A DNA stretch of 64,000 nt from Burkholderia sp. BCC0506 (lineage in GTDB: Bacteria > Pseudomonadota > Gammaproteobacteria > Burkholderiales > Burkholderiaceae), in contig NZ_CADFEN010000006.1 in NCBI RefSeq assembly GCF_902833145.1, positions 1 through 64,000 on the forward strand. Reading direction: 5' to 3'. This document shows, one piece after another, positions 38,758 through 48,375 of this stretch (its first letter is position 1; each line of letters starts with the position of its first letter). The translations under genes and the position numbers were made by a program. A model generated the notes under the pieces. The model was not told the DNA's origin. It did no database searches and saw only the letters and a program-made list of their open reading frames with translations.

Positions 38758-40263
38758 ATGAAAGCCAGCCTTCAACTCCGCCTGTCGCAACATCTGGCGC
38801 TGACGCCGCAGCTGCAGCAGTCGATCCGGCTCCTGCAGTTGTCGACGCTCGAACTGCAGCAGGAAGTCGCGATGGCCGTCGCGCAAAACCCGCTGCTCGA
38901 GAACGACGACGAATGGATCGCGAGCCCGCTGCGTGTCGCGGCGGACGGATCGCTGATCGCGCAGACGCCGCCCGCCTCGAACACCGAACCCGCCGTGACC
39001 AACGGCGCCAGCACGTCCGGCGATCGCGCGGAGCGCGACGAGCCGGCCGGCGCCGACGAATACGACGGTTACGGGTCCGGCGACGGCAACGACGGCCCGC
39101 AGTGGAACCTCGACGAATACGGCCGCTCGAGCGGCGCGTCCGACGACGACGACCTGCCGCCGCTGCAGGTGCAGGAAGCCGCGACGTCGCTGCGCGACCA
39201 CCTGTCCGCGCAGTTGCGCGTCACGCAGGCCGGCCCGCGCGATCGCGCGCTCGTGATGTTCCTGATCGAATCGCTCGACGACGACGGCTACCTGACCGCC
39301 ACGCTCGACGAAGTGCTCGCCGACCTGCCGCCCGAGCTGGAAATCGACTGCGACGAACTGAACGCGGCGCTCGCGCTGCTGCACAGCTTCGACCCGCCCG
39401 GCGTCGGCGCGCGCTCGGCGTCCGAATGCCTGAAGCTGCAGTTGCTGCGCCTCGATCCGTCCCCGACACGCACGCTCGCGCTCGAGATCGTGTCGCAGCA
39501 TCTCGAACTGCTCGCCGCACGCGACTTCACTCGGTTGCGCAAGCACCTGAAGGCGACCGACGACGCCCTGCGCGACGCGCACGCGCTGATCCGCTCGCTG
39601 GAGCCGTTCCCCGGCGCCGCATACGGCAAGGCCGAGGCCGACTACGTCGTGCCCGACATCATCGTGAAGAAGGTCGGCCAGGGCTGGCTCGCGGAGCTCA
39701 ATCCGGAGGTCGTGCCGCGCCTGCGGATCAACAACCTGTACGCGAACATCCTGCGCAACAGCCGCGGCGATCCGTCGGCCGGATCGCTGAAACAGCAGCT
39801 CCAGGAAGCGCGCTGGCTGATCAAGAACATCCAGCAGCGTTTCGACACGATCCTGCGTGTCGCGCAGGCTATTGTCGAGCGTCAGAAGAATTTCTTCGCG
39901 CACGGTGAAATTGCCATGCGCCCCTTGGTTTTGCGGGAAATAGCTGATACGCTGGGCCTACACGAGTCGACTGTCAGCCGTGTGACAACCGGGAAGTACA
40001 TGCTGACCCCGTTCGGGACCCTTGAATTTAAGTACTTCTTCGGATCTCACGTCTCGACCGACACCGGTGGCGCCGCCTCGTCGACCGCCATCCGAGCCCT
40101 CATCAAGCAACTGATAGGAGCTGAAGACCCAAAATCGCCACTTTCGGACAGCCGCATTGCCGAGCTGCTGGCAGAACAGGGTTTCGTGGTCGCGCGCCGC
40201 ACGGTTGCGAAATATCGCGAAGCCCTCAAGATCCCGGCAGTGAATCTGCGCAAGTCTCTTTAA
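38758..40263 (+). CDS. rpoN: RNA polymerase sigma-54 factor
   Basis: 501 aa starting at [29 protein letters not shown], the conserved region I. Acidic region II follows (residues ~80-140), the core-binding region III, the HTH ([17 protein letters not shown]), and the RpoN box [12 protein letters not shown] near the C terminus. It directs nitrogen-regulated and other enhancer-dependent promoters. There is no good ribosome binding site; a six-codon ORF (38741-38761) ends in the rpoN ATG as ATGA. The last ~400 bases use atypical AT-rich codons (ATA, CTA, AAA, CTT). Confidence 0.97.
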   Translation: MKASLQLRLSQHLALTPQLQQSIRLLQLSTLELQQEVAMAVAQNPLLENDDEWIASPLRVAADGSLIAQTPPASNTEPAVTNGASTSGDRAERDEPAGADEYDGYGSGDGNDGPQWNLDEYGRSSGASDDDDLPPLQVQEAATSLRDHLSAQLRVTQAGPRDRALVMFLIESLDDDGYLTATLDEVLADLPPELEIDCDELNAALALLHSFDPPGVGARSASECLKLQLLRLDPSPTRTLALEIVSQHLELLAARDFTRLRKHLKATDDALRDAHALIRSLEPFPGAAYGKAEADYVVPDIIVKKVGQGWLAELNPEVVPRLRINNLYANILRNSRGDPSAGSLKQQLQEARWLIKNIQQRFDTILRVAQAIVERQKNFFAHGEIAMRPLVLREIADTLGLHESTVSRVTTGKYMLTPFGTLEFKYFFGSHVSTDTGGAASSTAIRALIKQLIGAEDPKSPLSDSRIAELLAEQGFVVARRTVAKYREALKIPAVNLRKSL

Positions 40264-40421
40264 GCCTGCTGCCTGCCCGGCGGCAGGCGTGTCCCGACCA
40301 CCGCGCACACGGGGAACAGGCCGGGCGACCTGTCCGCGATACGCCGCCTCGTGCGGCACGGGCAAGCCGACCGGAGCGCCGCCTCGATGCGGCCGGGTGG
40401 TCACTCGCTTGGAGAAGCACT

Positions 40422-40781
40422 ATGAACCTGAAGATCAGTGGACATCATCTCGAAGTCACGCCTGCGATTCGCGAATACGTGATCACCAAGCTGGACCGGG
40501 TGCTACGGCATAGCGATCAGGTGATCGATGGCACTGTGATCCTCTCGGTCGACAACCACAAGGAAAAGGACAAGCAGCAGCGCGCGGAAATCAATCTGCA
40601 CCTGAAGGGCAAGGACATCTTCGTCGAAAGCGCGAACGGCAACCTGTATGCCGCGATCGATCTGCTGATCGACAAGCTGGATCGCCAGGTCGTCAAGCAC
40701 ATGGAGCGCCTGCAAACGCACGCGCACGACCCGATCAAGCTTCAGCCGTCGATCGACCAGATCGAGCTGCCGCCGCAATAA
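40422..40781 (+). CDS. hpf: ribosome hibernation-promoting factor (HPF/YfiA type)
   Basis: 119 aa. Binds the ribosome at the decoding site to inactivate it in stationary phase. Core reads [82 protein letters not shown], the conserved fold. Slightly longer than the short E. coli Hpf but lacks the C-terminal dimerisation domain of long HPF. GGAGAAGCACT precedes the ATG. rpoN-hpf-ptsN gene order is standard in proteobacteria. Confidence 0.94.
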   Translation: MNLKISGHHLEVTPAIREYVITKLDRVLRHSDQVIDGTVILSVDNHKEKDKQQRAEINLHLKGKDIFVESANGNLYAAIDLLIDKLDRQVVKHMERLQTHAHDPIKLQPSIDQIELPPQ

Positions 40782-40802
40782 CCGTCACCGCAACACGCAC
40801 GC

Positions 40803-40828
40803 CGCCCGGTTCGCCGGGCGTTTTTTTT
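40803..40828 (+). terminator. intrinsic terminator after hpf
   Basis: CGCCCGG-TTCG-CCGGGCG followed by eight T residues. It separates the kds-lpt-rpoN-hpf transcript from ptsN-hprK-rapZ. Confidence 0.95.
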
Positions 40829-40889
40829 GCCACTCCGAGCGCAGGTGCAACCGGCCCGTCCGTGCTGCGCCACGCACGCGGCTGTGCTC

Positions 40890-40895
40890 TATAAT
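40890..40895 (+). promoter_or_regulatory. consensus -10 upstream of ptsN
   Basis: TATAAT in TGTGCTCTATAATGTTCC, just after the hpf terminator. The -35 at 17-18 bases is poor (TGCGCC). A start near 40902 would leave a leader of about 130 bases before ptsN. Confidence 0.6.
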
Positions 40896-41034
40896 GTTCC
40901 GGTTATCGCCGGGGGGGCGCTGGATGCGGTAGCTGCGTTGCAGGTTGCCGATGCCACATGCCTTGATATCGCCGAACATGGAAAATCAGTCCGCCGCCGC
41001 AAGGAGACCCCAGGCCGCCCAATCGCCTGCCAAC

Positions 41035-41490
41035 ATGAATCGCCTAGCCAAAATCCTGCCCATAGAGAACGTCGTCATCGACCTCTCGGTCACCAGCAAG
41101 AAACGCGTCTTCGAACAAGCCGGGCTGATGTTCGAGAATCAGAACGGCATCGGCCGCAGCACCGTCACGGACAACCTGTTCGCGCGCGAGCGCCTCGGTT
41201 CGACCGGGCTCGGCGAAGGGGTCGCGATTCCGCACGGCCGCATCAAGGGCCTCAAGCACCCGCTCGCCGCGTTCGTCCGCCTCGCCGACGCGATCCCGTT
41301 CGAAGCGCCCGACGGCCAGCCGGTCAGCCTCCTGATCTTCCTGCTCGTGCCCGAGCAAGCCACCCAGCAGCACCTCGAGATCCTGTCGGAAATCGCGCAA
41401 CTGCTGTCCGATCGCGACGCACGCGAGCGTCTGCACAACGAAACGGATATCGCCGAGTTGCATCGCCTGCTCACTCAGTGGCAACCTTGA
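41035..41490 (+). CDS. ptsN: PTS IIA-like nitrogen regulatory protein PtsN (EIIA-Ntr)
   Basis: 151 aa from MNRLAKILPIENVVIDLSVTSKKR, the family N terminus; in-frame ATGs upstream (40978) are possible but would add sequence not expected in the family. EIIA fold with the phosphorylated histidine in GVAIPHGRIKGLKHP near residue 65. It relays phosphate in the PTS-Ntr branch controlling K+ and nitrogen responses. No ribosome binding site directly precedes this ATG, although AAGGAG lies 30 bases upstream. Followed by hprK. Confidence 0.93.
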   Translation: MNRLAKILPIENVVIDLSVTSKKRVFEQAGLMFENQNGIGRSTVTDNLFARERLGSTGLGEGVAIPHGRIKGLKHPLAAFVRLADAIPFEAPDGQPVSLLIFLLVPEQATQQHLEILSEIAQLLSDRDARERLHNETDIAELHRLLTQWQP

Positions 41491-41619
41491 GTTGTTCCGG
41501 GCGGAATATTTCCCCGTACGAGGCGGCCCATGCCGCCGTCCAGGGCCGCCCGGCGCCGGCCCGGCATGGCGACGTCCGTCGCCGCGCGCCCGCACCGGCC
41601 CATTGGAGTGACGAGAGTC

Positions 41620-42588
41620 ATGGATACGTCCAGCATCAACGCCCAGAGCATCTTCGACGACAACGCAGCCACGCTGAAACTGAGCTGGCTGACGGGGCAT
41701 GAAGGCTGGGAACGCGGCTTTTCGGCCGACACGGTCGGCAACGCAACGTCGAGCGCCGACCTCGTCGGCCACCTGAACCTGATCCACCCGAACCGGATCC
41801 AGGTGCTCGGCGAAGCCGAAATCGACTACTACCAGCGCCAGACCGACGAAGACCGCTCGCGCCACATGGCCGAGCTGATCGCGCTCGAGCCGCCGTTCCT
41901 CGTCGTCGCCGGCGGCGCCGCGGCGCCGCCCGAACTCGTCCTGCGCTGCACGCGCTCGTCCACCCCGCTGTTCACGACGCCGATGTCGGCCGCCGCGGTG
42001 ATCGACAGCCTGCGGCTCTACATGTCGCGCATCCTCGCGCCGCGCGCGACGCTGCACGGCGTGTTCCTCGACATCCTCGGGATGGGCGTGCTGCTGACCG
42101 GCGATTCGGGCCTCGGCAAGAGCGAACTCGGCCTCGAGCTGATCAGCCGCGGCCACGGCCTCGTCGCCGACGACGCGGTCGATTTCGTCCGTCTTGGCCC
42201 CGATTTCGTCGAAGGCCGCTGCCCGCCGCTGCTGCAGAACCTGCTCGAAGTGCGCGGCCTCGGCCTGCTCGACATCAAGACGATCTTCGGTGAAACCGCC
42301 GTGCGCCGGAAGATGAAGCTGAAGCTGATCGTCCAGCTCGTGCGGCGCCCCGACGGCGAATTCCAGCGCCTGCCGCTCGAAAGCCAGACCGTCGACGTGC
42401 TCGGCTTGCCGATCAGCAAGGTCACGATCCAGGTCGCGGCCGGCCGCAACCTCGCGGTGCTCGTCGAGGCGGCCGTCCGGAACACGATCCTGCAGTTGCG
42501 CGGAATCGACACGTTGCGCGATTTCATGGATCGGCAACGACTCGCGATGCAAGATCCCGACAGTCAGTTCCCCGGCAAACTGGTGTAA
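41620..42588 (+). CDS. hprK: HPr kinase/phosphorylase
   Basis: 322 aa. The P-loop is [29 protein letters not shown] near residue 160, with the family signature [30 protein letters not shown] downstream. It phosphorylates HPr on serine and reverses it. GGAG lies twelve bases before ATG 41620 (GGAGTGACGAGAGTC). Betaproteobacteria carry hprK next to ptsN and rapZ in the rpoN region. Confidence 0.95.
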   Translation: MDTSSINAQSIFDDNAATLKLSWLTGHEGWERGFSADTVGNATSSADLVGHLNLIHPNRIQVLGEAEIDYYQRQTDEDRSRHMAELIALEPPFLVVAGGAAAPPELVLRCTRSSTPLFTTPMSAAAVIDSLRLYMSRILAPRATLHGVFLDILGMGVLLTGDSGLGKSELGLELISRGHGLVADDAVDFVRLGPDFVEGRCPPLLQNLLEVRGLGLLDIKTIFGETAVRRKMKLKLIVQLVRRPDGEFQRLPLESQTVDVLGLPISKVTIQVAAGRNLAVLVEAAVRNTILQLRGIDTLRDFMDRQRLAMQDPDSQFPGKLV

Positions 42589-42662
42589 CCCGCACGCGCC
42601 GGCCACGCAACGCCGACGCGTCGAGCCGGTGCTATGATGAAACGTCAGGATTCTCTGTTCCC

Positions 42663-43571
42663 ATGCGCATCGTCCTCATCACCGGCATCTCCGGCTCAGG
42701 CAAGTCCGTCGCGCTGAACGCGCTCGAAGACGCAGGCTATTACTGCGTCGACAACCTGCCGCCGCACGTGCTTCCCGAACTCGCCCGCTACCTCGCGCAG
42801 GACGGCCAGCGCCGGCTCGCGGTCGCGATCGACGCGCGCTCGAGCGCGTCGCTCGATGAAATGCCCGGCCTGATCCGCGAGCTGTCCCGCGAGCACGACG
42901 TGCGCGTGCTGTTCCTGAATGCAAGCACCCAGGCGCTGATCCAGCGCTTCTCCGAAACGCGCCGCCGCCATCCGCTGTCCGGCTCGATGTCGCACGATGC
43001 CGACGTCGGCCTGCTGTCGTCGCTCGAGGAAGCGATCGAGCGCGAGCGCGAGCTCGTCGCGCCGCTCGCGGAATTCGGCCACCAGATCGACACCAGCACG
43101 CTGCGCGCGAATGCGCTGCGCACGTGGGTCAAGCGCTTCATCGAGCAGAAGAGCAACGACCTGATGGTGATGTTCGAATCGTTCGGCTTCAAGCGCGGCG
43201 TGCCGCTCGACGCCGATCTGATGTTCGACGTGCGCGCGCTGCCGAATCCGTACTACGACCACGTGTTGCGCCCGCTCACCGGGCTCGACCAGCCGGTCAT
43301 CGCCTTTCTCGACGCACTGCCGATCGTCCATCAGATGATCGACGACATCCATGCGTTCCTGATGAAATGGCTGCCGCACTTCCGCGACGACAACCGCAGC
43401 TACCTGACCGTCGCCATCGGCTGCACGGGCGGCCAGCATCGCTCGGTGTTCATCGCGGAAACGCTCGCCGCGCGCCTGGCGCGCGAGGCGAACGTGATCG
43501 TGCGGCATCGTGACGCGCCAGTGGATGTCGACGCGTCGTCGCGGCTCGTCTCCGAGGTCGACCGACCCTAG
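42663..43571 (+). CDS. rapZ: RNase adapter protein RapZ
   Basis: 302 aa. N-terminal P-loop [33 protein letters not shown], then [23 protein letters not shown] and the C-terminal RNA-binding region with [18 protein letters not shown]. It guides RNase E in decay of sRNAs controlling amino-sugar synthesis in enterobacteria; the role in Burkholderia is inferred. Starts after 74 bases from the hprK stop. Confidence 0.96.
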   Translation: MRIVLITGISGSGKSVALNALEDAGYYCVDNLPPHVLPELARYLAQDGQRRLAVAIDARSSASLDEMPGLIRELSREHDVRVLFLNASTQALIQRFSETRRRHPLSGSMSHDADVGLLSSLEEAIERERELVAPLAEFGHQIDTSTLRANALRTWVKRFIEQKSNDLMVMFESFGFKRGVPLDADLMFDVRALPNPYYDHVLRPLTGLDQPVIAFLDALPIVHQMIDDIHAFLMKWLPHFRDDNRSYLTVAIGCTGGQHRSVFIAETLAARLAREANVIVRHRDAPVDVDASSRLVSEVDRP

Positions 43572-43598
43572 CGACACCGCCCCCCACGCCCGCGCGCC

Positions 43599-44234
43599 AT
43601 GTCCTCCCTATCGACCACCCTGATCGACCTGCCGCTGTTTCCGCTGCACACGGTGCTGTTTCCAGGAGGCCTGCTCCCGCTCAAGGTGTTCGAGGCGCGC
43701 TATCTCGACATGTCGCGTGCCTGCCTGCGCGACGACGCACCGTTCGGCGTGTGCCTGCTCAAGAGCGGGCCCGAAGTCGCGCAGGACGGCGCGGTATCGG
43801 TGCCCGAAACCATCGGCTGCATGGCGCGCATCACCGAGTGCGATACCGGCGAATTCGGGATGCTGTATCTGCAGGCGGTCGGCACGCAGCGCTTCGAACT
43901 GCTGTCGTATCGCGTCGAAAGCAACGGATTGCTGGTCGGCATCGCGGAGCCGCTGCCCGACGACATCCCGCTCGAAGGCGAACAGGCGCTCGCGCAGTTC
44001 GGCTCGTGCGCCGAGGTGCTCGAGCGCATCATCGACGCGCTGAAGAAGTCCGATCCGGAGAAAATGCCGTTCGGCGAACCGTTCCGCCTCGACGATCCGA
44101 GCTGGGTATCGAATCGTCTCGCGGAACTGCTGCCGCTCGACCTGCGCGCGCGGCAGAAGCTGATGGAGTTTCCGGACGTCGGCGCGCGCATCGACGCCGT
44201 ACACCACGTGCTCGACCGGCACGGCTGGTTGTAA
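43599..44234 (+). CDS. Lon N-terminal (LON substrate-binding) domain protein
   Basis: 211 aa. LON_substr_bdg domain without the ATPase or protease parts: LPLFPLHTVLFPGGLLPLKVFEARYLDM at the start, FGMLYLQAVGTQRFELLSYRVESNGLLVGIAEPLPDD centrally, then a helical C-terminal subdomain. Such proteins (YcaC/cereblon-like LON fold) are of uncertain function, often thought to bind or present substrates. Starts 28 bases after rapZ, so possibly in its operon. Confidence 0.88.
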   Translation: MSSLSTTLIDLPLFPLHTVLFPGGLLPLKVFEARYLDMSRACLRDDAPFGVCLLKSGPEVAQDGAVSVPETIGCMARITECDTGEFGMLYLQAVGTQRFELLSYRVESNGLLVGIAEPLPDDIPLEGEQALAQFGSCAEVLERIIDALKKSDPEKMPFGEPFRLDDPSWVSNRLAELLPLDLRARQKLMEFPDVGARIDAVHHVLDRHGWL

Positions 44235-44347
44235 CGCCCGCGCCCGATCCGCCGCGCATCACGCGTCGCGCCCGCCCGAAGGCCTTTCCTGCGCGCGGTG
44301 CCGGCATCTTCCCGAACGCGGCCCGCCGCCGCGCCCTTCTCCGTTCG

Positions 44348-45454
44348 TTACAGCAGCGGCCCGCTCAGCGCATCGAGCAGCTTGCGCACGGGCGCCGGCA
44401 CGCCGTACGCGTCGAGCCGGCTCAGCGGCACCCATGCGGTATCCGCGTCCCGCGCCTGCGACGGCAGGCCGCCGCCGTCCGCCAGATCGCTCAGCCGCGG
44501 TTCGATCTCGAGCCGGAAATGCGTGAACGTATGCGTGAGCGGCGCGAGCGGCACCGTGCCGCCGCCGCCGAAGCCGCGTGCGAGCGCCGCGAGCGCGGCA
44601 TCGCCGTCCGCTTGCGGCAGGCTCCAGAGTCCGCCCCAGATGCCGGTCGGCGGCCGTCGCTCGAGCAGCACGGCGTCGCCGTCGCGCAGCACGAGCATCC
44701 AGGTCTTGCGCGTCGGCACGGCCTTCTTCGGCCGCGCGGCCGGCAGTTCACGCTGGCGGCCGGTCGATTGCGCGACGCAGTCGCCCGCGAACGGGCAACG
44801 CGCGCAGTCGGGCTTGCCGCGCACGCACAGCGTCGCGCCCAGATCCATCAGCCCCTGCGTATACGCGCTCACGTCGGCCGCGTTCGCGGCGTCGGGCAAC
44901 AGCGATTCGGCGAGCGCCCACATGTCGTTCTCCACACGCTTTTCGCCCGGAAACCCTTCGACGCCGAATACCCGCGCGAGCACGCGCTTCACGTTGCCGT
45001 CGAGGATCGTCGCGCGCGCACCGTACGCAAACGACGCGATCGCGGCGGCCGTCGAGCGGCCGATGCCGGGCAGTTCGGCCAGCGCGTCGGGCGTCGCCGG
45101 AAACGCGCCGCCATGCTCGGCGACGACCACCTGCGCGCAGCGGTGCAGGTTGCGTGCGCGCGAGTAGTAGCCGAGCCCCGCCCACAACGCCATCACGTCG
45201 TCGCTGGGCGCGGCCGCGAGCGCGGCGACGTCGGGATAGCGCTCGAGAAAGCGCGTGTAATACGGAATGACGGTCGAGACCTGCGTCTGCTGCAGCATGA
45301 TTTCCGACAGCCAGATCCGGTACGGATCGCGGGTGTTCTGCCACGGCAGGTCATGGCGGCCATGCTCGCGCTGCCACGCGACGAGACGCGTGGCGAACGT
45401 GCGGTGCAGCGGCGTGACGGGGAACGGAGCGGGGGCGATGCGGGGCGGCTTCAA
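44348..45454 (-). CDS. mutY: A/G-specific adenine DNA glycosylase
   Basis: 368 aa from a TTG at 45454, the first start in frame and 24 bases after mutM. HhH-GPD domain: LPWQNTRDPYRIWLSEIMLQQTQVSTVIPYY, ALWAGLGYYSRARNLHRCAQ, LPGIGRSTAAAIASFAYG, catalytic aspartate in ILDGNVKRVLARVF. The iron-sulfur cluster motif CVRGKPDCARCPFAGDCVA has the C-x6-C-x2-C-x5-C spacing. A C-terminal Nudix-like domain (MLVLRDGDAVLLERRPPTGIWGGLW) reads 8-oxoG. It removes A opposite 8-oxoG. Paired with mutM. Confidence 0.94.
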   Translation of the reverse strand: MKPPRIAPAPFPVTPLHRTFATRLVAWQREHGRHDLPWQNTRDPYRIWLSEIMLQQTQVSTVIPYYTRFLERYPDVAALAAAPSDDVMALWAGLGYYSRARNLHRCAQVVVAEHGGAFPATPDALAELPGIGRSTAAAIASFAYGARATILDGNVKRVLARVFGVEGFPGEKRVENDMWALAESLLPDAANAADVSAYTQGLMDLGATLCVRGKPDCARCPFAGDCVAQSTGRQRELPAARPKKAVPTRKTWMLVLRDGDAVLLERRPPTGIWGGLWSLPQADGDAALAALARGFGGGGTVPLAPLTHTFTHFRLEIEPRLSDLADGGGLPSQARDADTAWVPLSRLDAYGVPAPVRKLLDALSGPLL

Positions 45455-45478
45455 GTTATCGAATCGTGGAAATGGGTT

Positions 45479-46306
45479 TCAACGCTGGCACGTCGGGCAG
45501 AAATAGGTCGACCGCTGGCCCTGCACGATCTGTCGGATCGGCGTGCCGCATACGCGGCACGGCTGGCCCGCGCGATCGTAGACGAAGCAGTCGAGCTGGA
45601 AATAGCCGCTTTCGCCGTTGCTGCCGACGAAATCGCGCAACGTGCTGCCGCCGCGCTCGATCGCGTCGGCGAGCGTCGCGCGCACCGCATCGGCCAGCCG
45701 CTCGTAACGCGGCAGCGAAACCTTGCCGGCGGCCGTCGTCGGCCGGATGCCGGCGCGAAAGAGACTTTCCGACGCATAGATGTTGCCGACGCCGACGACC
45801 ATGTCGCCCGCGAGCAGCGCCTGCTTCACCGACACCGTGCGGCCGCGCGTGCGCGCATGCAGCAACGCGCCGGTGAATGCCGGCGAAAACGGCTCGACGC
45901 CGAGGCTCGCGAGGAGCGGATGCGCATGCACGTCACCCGCTTCGCGCGGGTGCCACAGCACGGCGCCGAAGCGGCGCGGATCGCGGAAGCGCAGCACGAA
46001 TTCGTCGAAGATCCAGTCGATGTGATCGTGCTTCGCGGCAACGGGCACGCCGGCTGCGGGCAGCACGCGCAGCGTGCCCGTCATCCCGAGATGGACGATG
46101 AACCAGCCGGCATCGACTTCGAACAGCAGGTATTTGCCGCGGCGCTCGACGGCGAGCACCTCGCGCGCGCGCAACTGCTCGGCGAGCCCCGCCGGCACGG
46201 GCCAGCGCAGCATCGCGGTACGGACGTCGACACGCTCGACGCGGCGGCCCGCGACAAAGGGCTCGATGCCCCGGCGCGTGACTTCGACTTCTGGCAACTC
46301 TGGCAT
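45479..46306 (-). CDS. mutM: formamidopyrimidine-DNA glycosylase
   Basis: 275 aa. N-terminal [17 protein letters not shown] gives the catalytic Pro1/Glu2 after Met removal. The middle has [18 protein letters not shown], and the C-terminal zinc finger is CRVCGTPI...CPTCQR. It excises 8-oxoguanine and FapyG. ATG 46306 has a weak ribosome binding site. mutY follows 24 bases downstream, so both steps of GO repair are co-transcribed. Divergent from the TPR gene over a gap holding large palindromes. Confidence 0.97.
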   Translation of the reverse strand: MPELPEVEVTRRGIEPFVAGRRVERVDVRTAMLRWPVPAGLAEQLRAREVLAVERRGKYLLFEVDAGWFIVHLGMTGTLRVLPAAGVPVAAKHDHIDWIFDEFVLRFRDPRRFGAVLWHPREAGDVHAHPLLASLGVEPFSPAFTGALLHARTRGRTVSVKQALLAGDMVVGVGNIYASESLFRAGIRPTTAAGKVSLPRYERLADAVRATLADAIERGGSTLRDFVGSNGESGYFQLDCFVYDRAGQPCRVCGTPIRQIVQGQRSTYFCPTCQR

Positions 46307-46361
46307 GTTTGGCGGGTCTGAGGCTACGGTCTGCTTACATGGGAACGCGCATGCGGCGCCA

Positions 46362-46379
46362 CGAGAACGGCCGTTCTCG
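46362..46379. repeat. 18-bp perfect palindrome in mutM upstream region
   Basis: CGAGAACGG/CCGTTCTCG. It lies 56-73 bases upstream of the mutM start, before the larger inverted repeat at 46403. Could be an operator or a cruciform element. Confidence 0.6.
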
Positions 46380-46402
46380 CGGCGACCCCGCATTAAACAC
46401 GG

Positions 46403-46457
46403 GAATGCCCGAAACCGCCCGCCTGACAGCACGCGAGGCGGGCGATTTCGGGCATTC
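46403..46457. repeat. 55-bp near-perfect inverted repeat
   Basis: Arms of 22 bases (GAATGCCCGAAACCGCCCGC.. and its complement) with one mismatch and an 11-base loop. There is no T run on either side, so it is not a simple terminator. It sits between the divergent mutM and TPR genes and would appear as a stable hairpin in the RNA leader of either. Resembles an intergenic repeat (REP-like) element. Confidence 0.75.
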
Positions 46458-46551
46458 GCACCGGGGTTCCACAGGTAAACGGACCCTATCACGATCGTGC
46501 GTGTATTGTAGCGAGCGCGTTACAATCGGTTGAAACATCGAACGGATTTCC

Positions 46552-48375
46552 ATGACCCTGCCCTCGAAGCTGCTTCAGAAGCGCCCCGCCGCCGTGCGCG
46601 GCGCGCGCGCCTTCCCGGTCCGCCGTGCACTCGGTGCCGCGCTGTTTGCCGCCTGGACCCTCACCGCCTTTCCGGCCCACGCGCAGGATCCGGCATCGGA
46701 CGACGCGGCGCCGCAGGGTGCGTTCGAGCATGTGATGCCGGACGAGCAGAAGAATCTCCCCGGCGTGCCGCTTACGAGCCAGATCGTCTACCAGGTGCTC
46801 GCCGCCGAGGTCGCGCTCCAGCGCAACCAGCCGGCACCGGCCTACCAGACCTACCTCGCGCTGGCCCGCGACACGCGCGATCCGCGCATGGCGCAGCGCG
46901 CGACCGAAATCGCGCTCGGCGCGCAGAGCCCGGCCGACGCGCTGTCCGCCGCGAACCTGTGGCGCCAGTACGCACCGGATTCGAACCGGGCCTCGCAGGT
47001 CGACGCCGCGCTGCTGGTGCTCGCCGGCAAGCCGGCCGACGCGCAGCCGATGCTCGCGCGCGAACTGGCCCGCGCGAGCGGCGACACGCGCGGCCCGGCG
47101 ATCCTCGCGCTGCAGGCGCTGCTCGTGCGCGGCCCCGACCGCGTCGGCGGCCTCGCGGTGCTGAAGGACATGCTGAAGAACGACATGAATCGCCCCGAGG
47201 CGCAGCTCGCGATCGCGCGGCAGCAGCTCGCGGTCGACGACAAGGACGGCGCGGCGCAGTCGCTGAAGCAGGCGCTGCAGATCCGCCCCGACTATCTGCC
47301 GGCGGCGCTGATGCTGTCGCAGATGGGGCCGGCGGAACGCGCGGCGGGCATCGTGTCGTTCGAAAAGTATGTTCAGCAGAATCCGAAGTCGCGCGACGCG
47401 CGGCTCGCGCTGTCGCAGCTCTATCTCGCCGACGACCGCCTCGACGACGCGCAGAAGCAGTTCGAGACGATGCGCAAGCTCGACGCGAAGGATCCGACGC
47501 CCCTGATGGCGCTCGCGCTGATCAAGATCCAGCAGAAGAAGCTCGACGAGGCGTCCGGCTACCTGAAGCAGTACGTGCAGCTCGGCGACAAGCAGCCGAA
47601 CCTCGACGTCGGCCAGGGCTACATCTATCTCGCGCAGATCGCGATCGACCAGAACAACGACGCGCAGGCGTCGCAATGGCTCGACAAGGTCGACCAGACG
47701 AGCCAGCACTACCTGCCCGCGCAGATCACGCGCGCGCAGTTGCTGCAGAAACAGGGCAAGACCGACGAGGCGCGCAAGGTGCTCGACGACCTGCCGATCA
47801 CGGATCCGCGCGACGCGGCCGTGGTGGCGCGCACCGATGCGTCGATCCTGTTCACCGCGAAGCGCTATCCGGAAGCGGAAGCGCGGCTCGGGCAAGCCGT
47901 CCAGGACTTCCCGGACGATCCCGACCTGCGCTACGACTATGCGATGGCGGCCGAAAAGACCGGCCACTACGCGACGATGGAAAAGCAGTTGCGCGAGCTG
48001 ATCCGCACGCAGCCCGACAACCCGCAGGCCTACAACGCGCTCGGCTACTCGCTCGCCGACCGCAACCAGCGCCTGCCCGAGGCCAGCAAGCTGATCGACA
48101 AGGCGATGTCGCTCGCGCCGAACGACGCGTACATCATGGACAGCCTCGGCTGGGTGAAGTACCGGATGGGCGACACGGCCGGCGCGACGAAAGTGCTGCA
48201 ACGCGCGTACGAACTGCAGCCGAACGCCGAAATCGGCGCGCATCTCGGCGAAGTGCTGTGGAAGAGCGGCGCGCAGGACGACGCGCGCAACGCGTGGCGT
48301 GCCGCGCAGAAGCTCGAGCCCGACAACGAAACGCTCGTGCAGACGCTCAAACGCCTGCAGATCAACGGCCTCTGA
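46552..48375 (+). CDS. periplasmic tetratricopeptide-repeat protein
   Basis: 607 aa. Signal peptide ends FPAHA. The rest is almost entirely TPR-like helical pairs, with clear units such as RDARLALSQLYLADDRLDDAQKQFETMRKLD, NPQAYNALGYSLADRNQRLPEASKLIDKAMSLAPND and AYIMDSLGWVKYRMGDTAGATKVLQRAYELQPN. It is the conserved TPR protein that precedes lolB and ispE in Burkholderiales, likely a protein-protein interaction scaffold in the periplasm. Its stop overlaps the lolB start (TGATG). Confidence 0.88.
   Translation: MTLPSKLLQKRPAAVRGARAFPVRRALGAALFAAWTLTAFPAHAQDPASDDAAPQGAFEHVMPDEQKNLPGVPLTSQIVYQVLAAEVALQRNQPAPAYQTYLALARDTRDPRMAQRATEIALGAQSPADALSAANLWRQYAPDSNRASQVDAALLVLAGKPADAQPMLARELARASGDTRGPAILALQALLVRGPDRVGGLAVLKDMLKNDMNRPEAQLAIARQQLAVDDKDGAAQSLKQALQIRPDYLPAALMLSQMGPAERAAGIVSFEKYVQQNPKSRDARLALSQLYLADDRLDDAQKQFETMRKLDAKDPTPLMALALIKIQQKKLDEASGYLKQYVQLGDKQPNLDVGQGYIYLAQIAIDQNNDAQASQWLDKVDQTSQHYLPAQITRAQLLQKQGKTDEARKVLDDLPITDPRDAAVVARTDASILFTAKRYPEAEARLGQAVQDFPDDPDLRYDYAMAAEKTGHYATMEKQLRELIRTQPDNPQAYNALGYSLADRNQRLPEASKLIDKAMSLAPNDAYIMDSLGWVKYRMGDTAGATKVLQRAYELQPNAEIGAHLGEVLWKSGAQDDARNAWRAAQKLEPDNETLVQTLKRLQINGL

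Noticed and set aside
37654-39903. Long minus-strand frame opposite lptB and rpoN
   Set aside because: Same antisense effect; no domain, and it covers two well-identified plus-strand genes.
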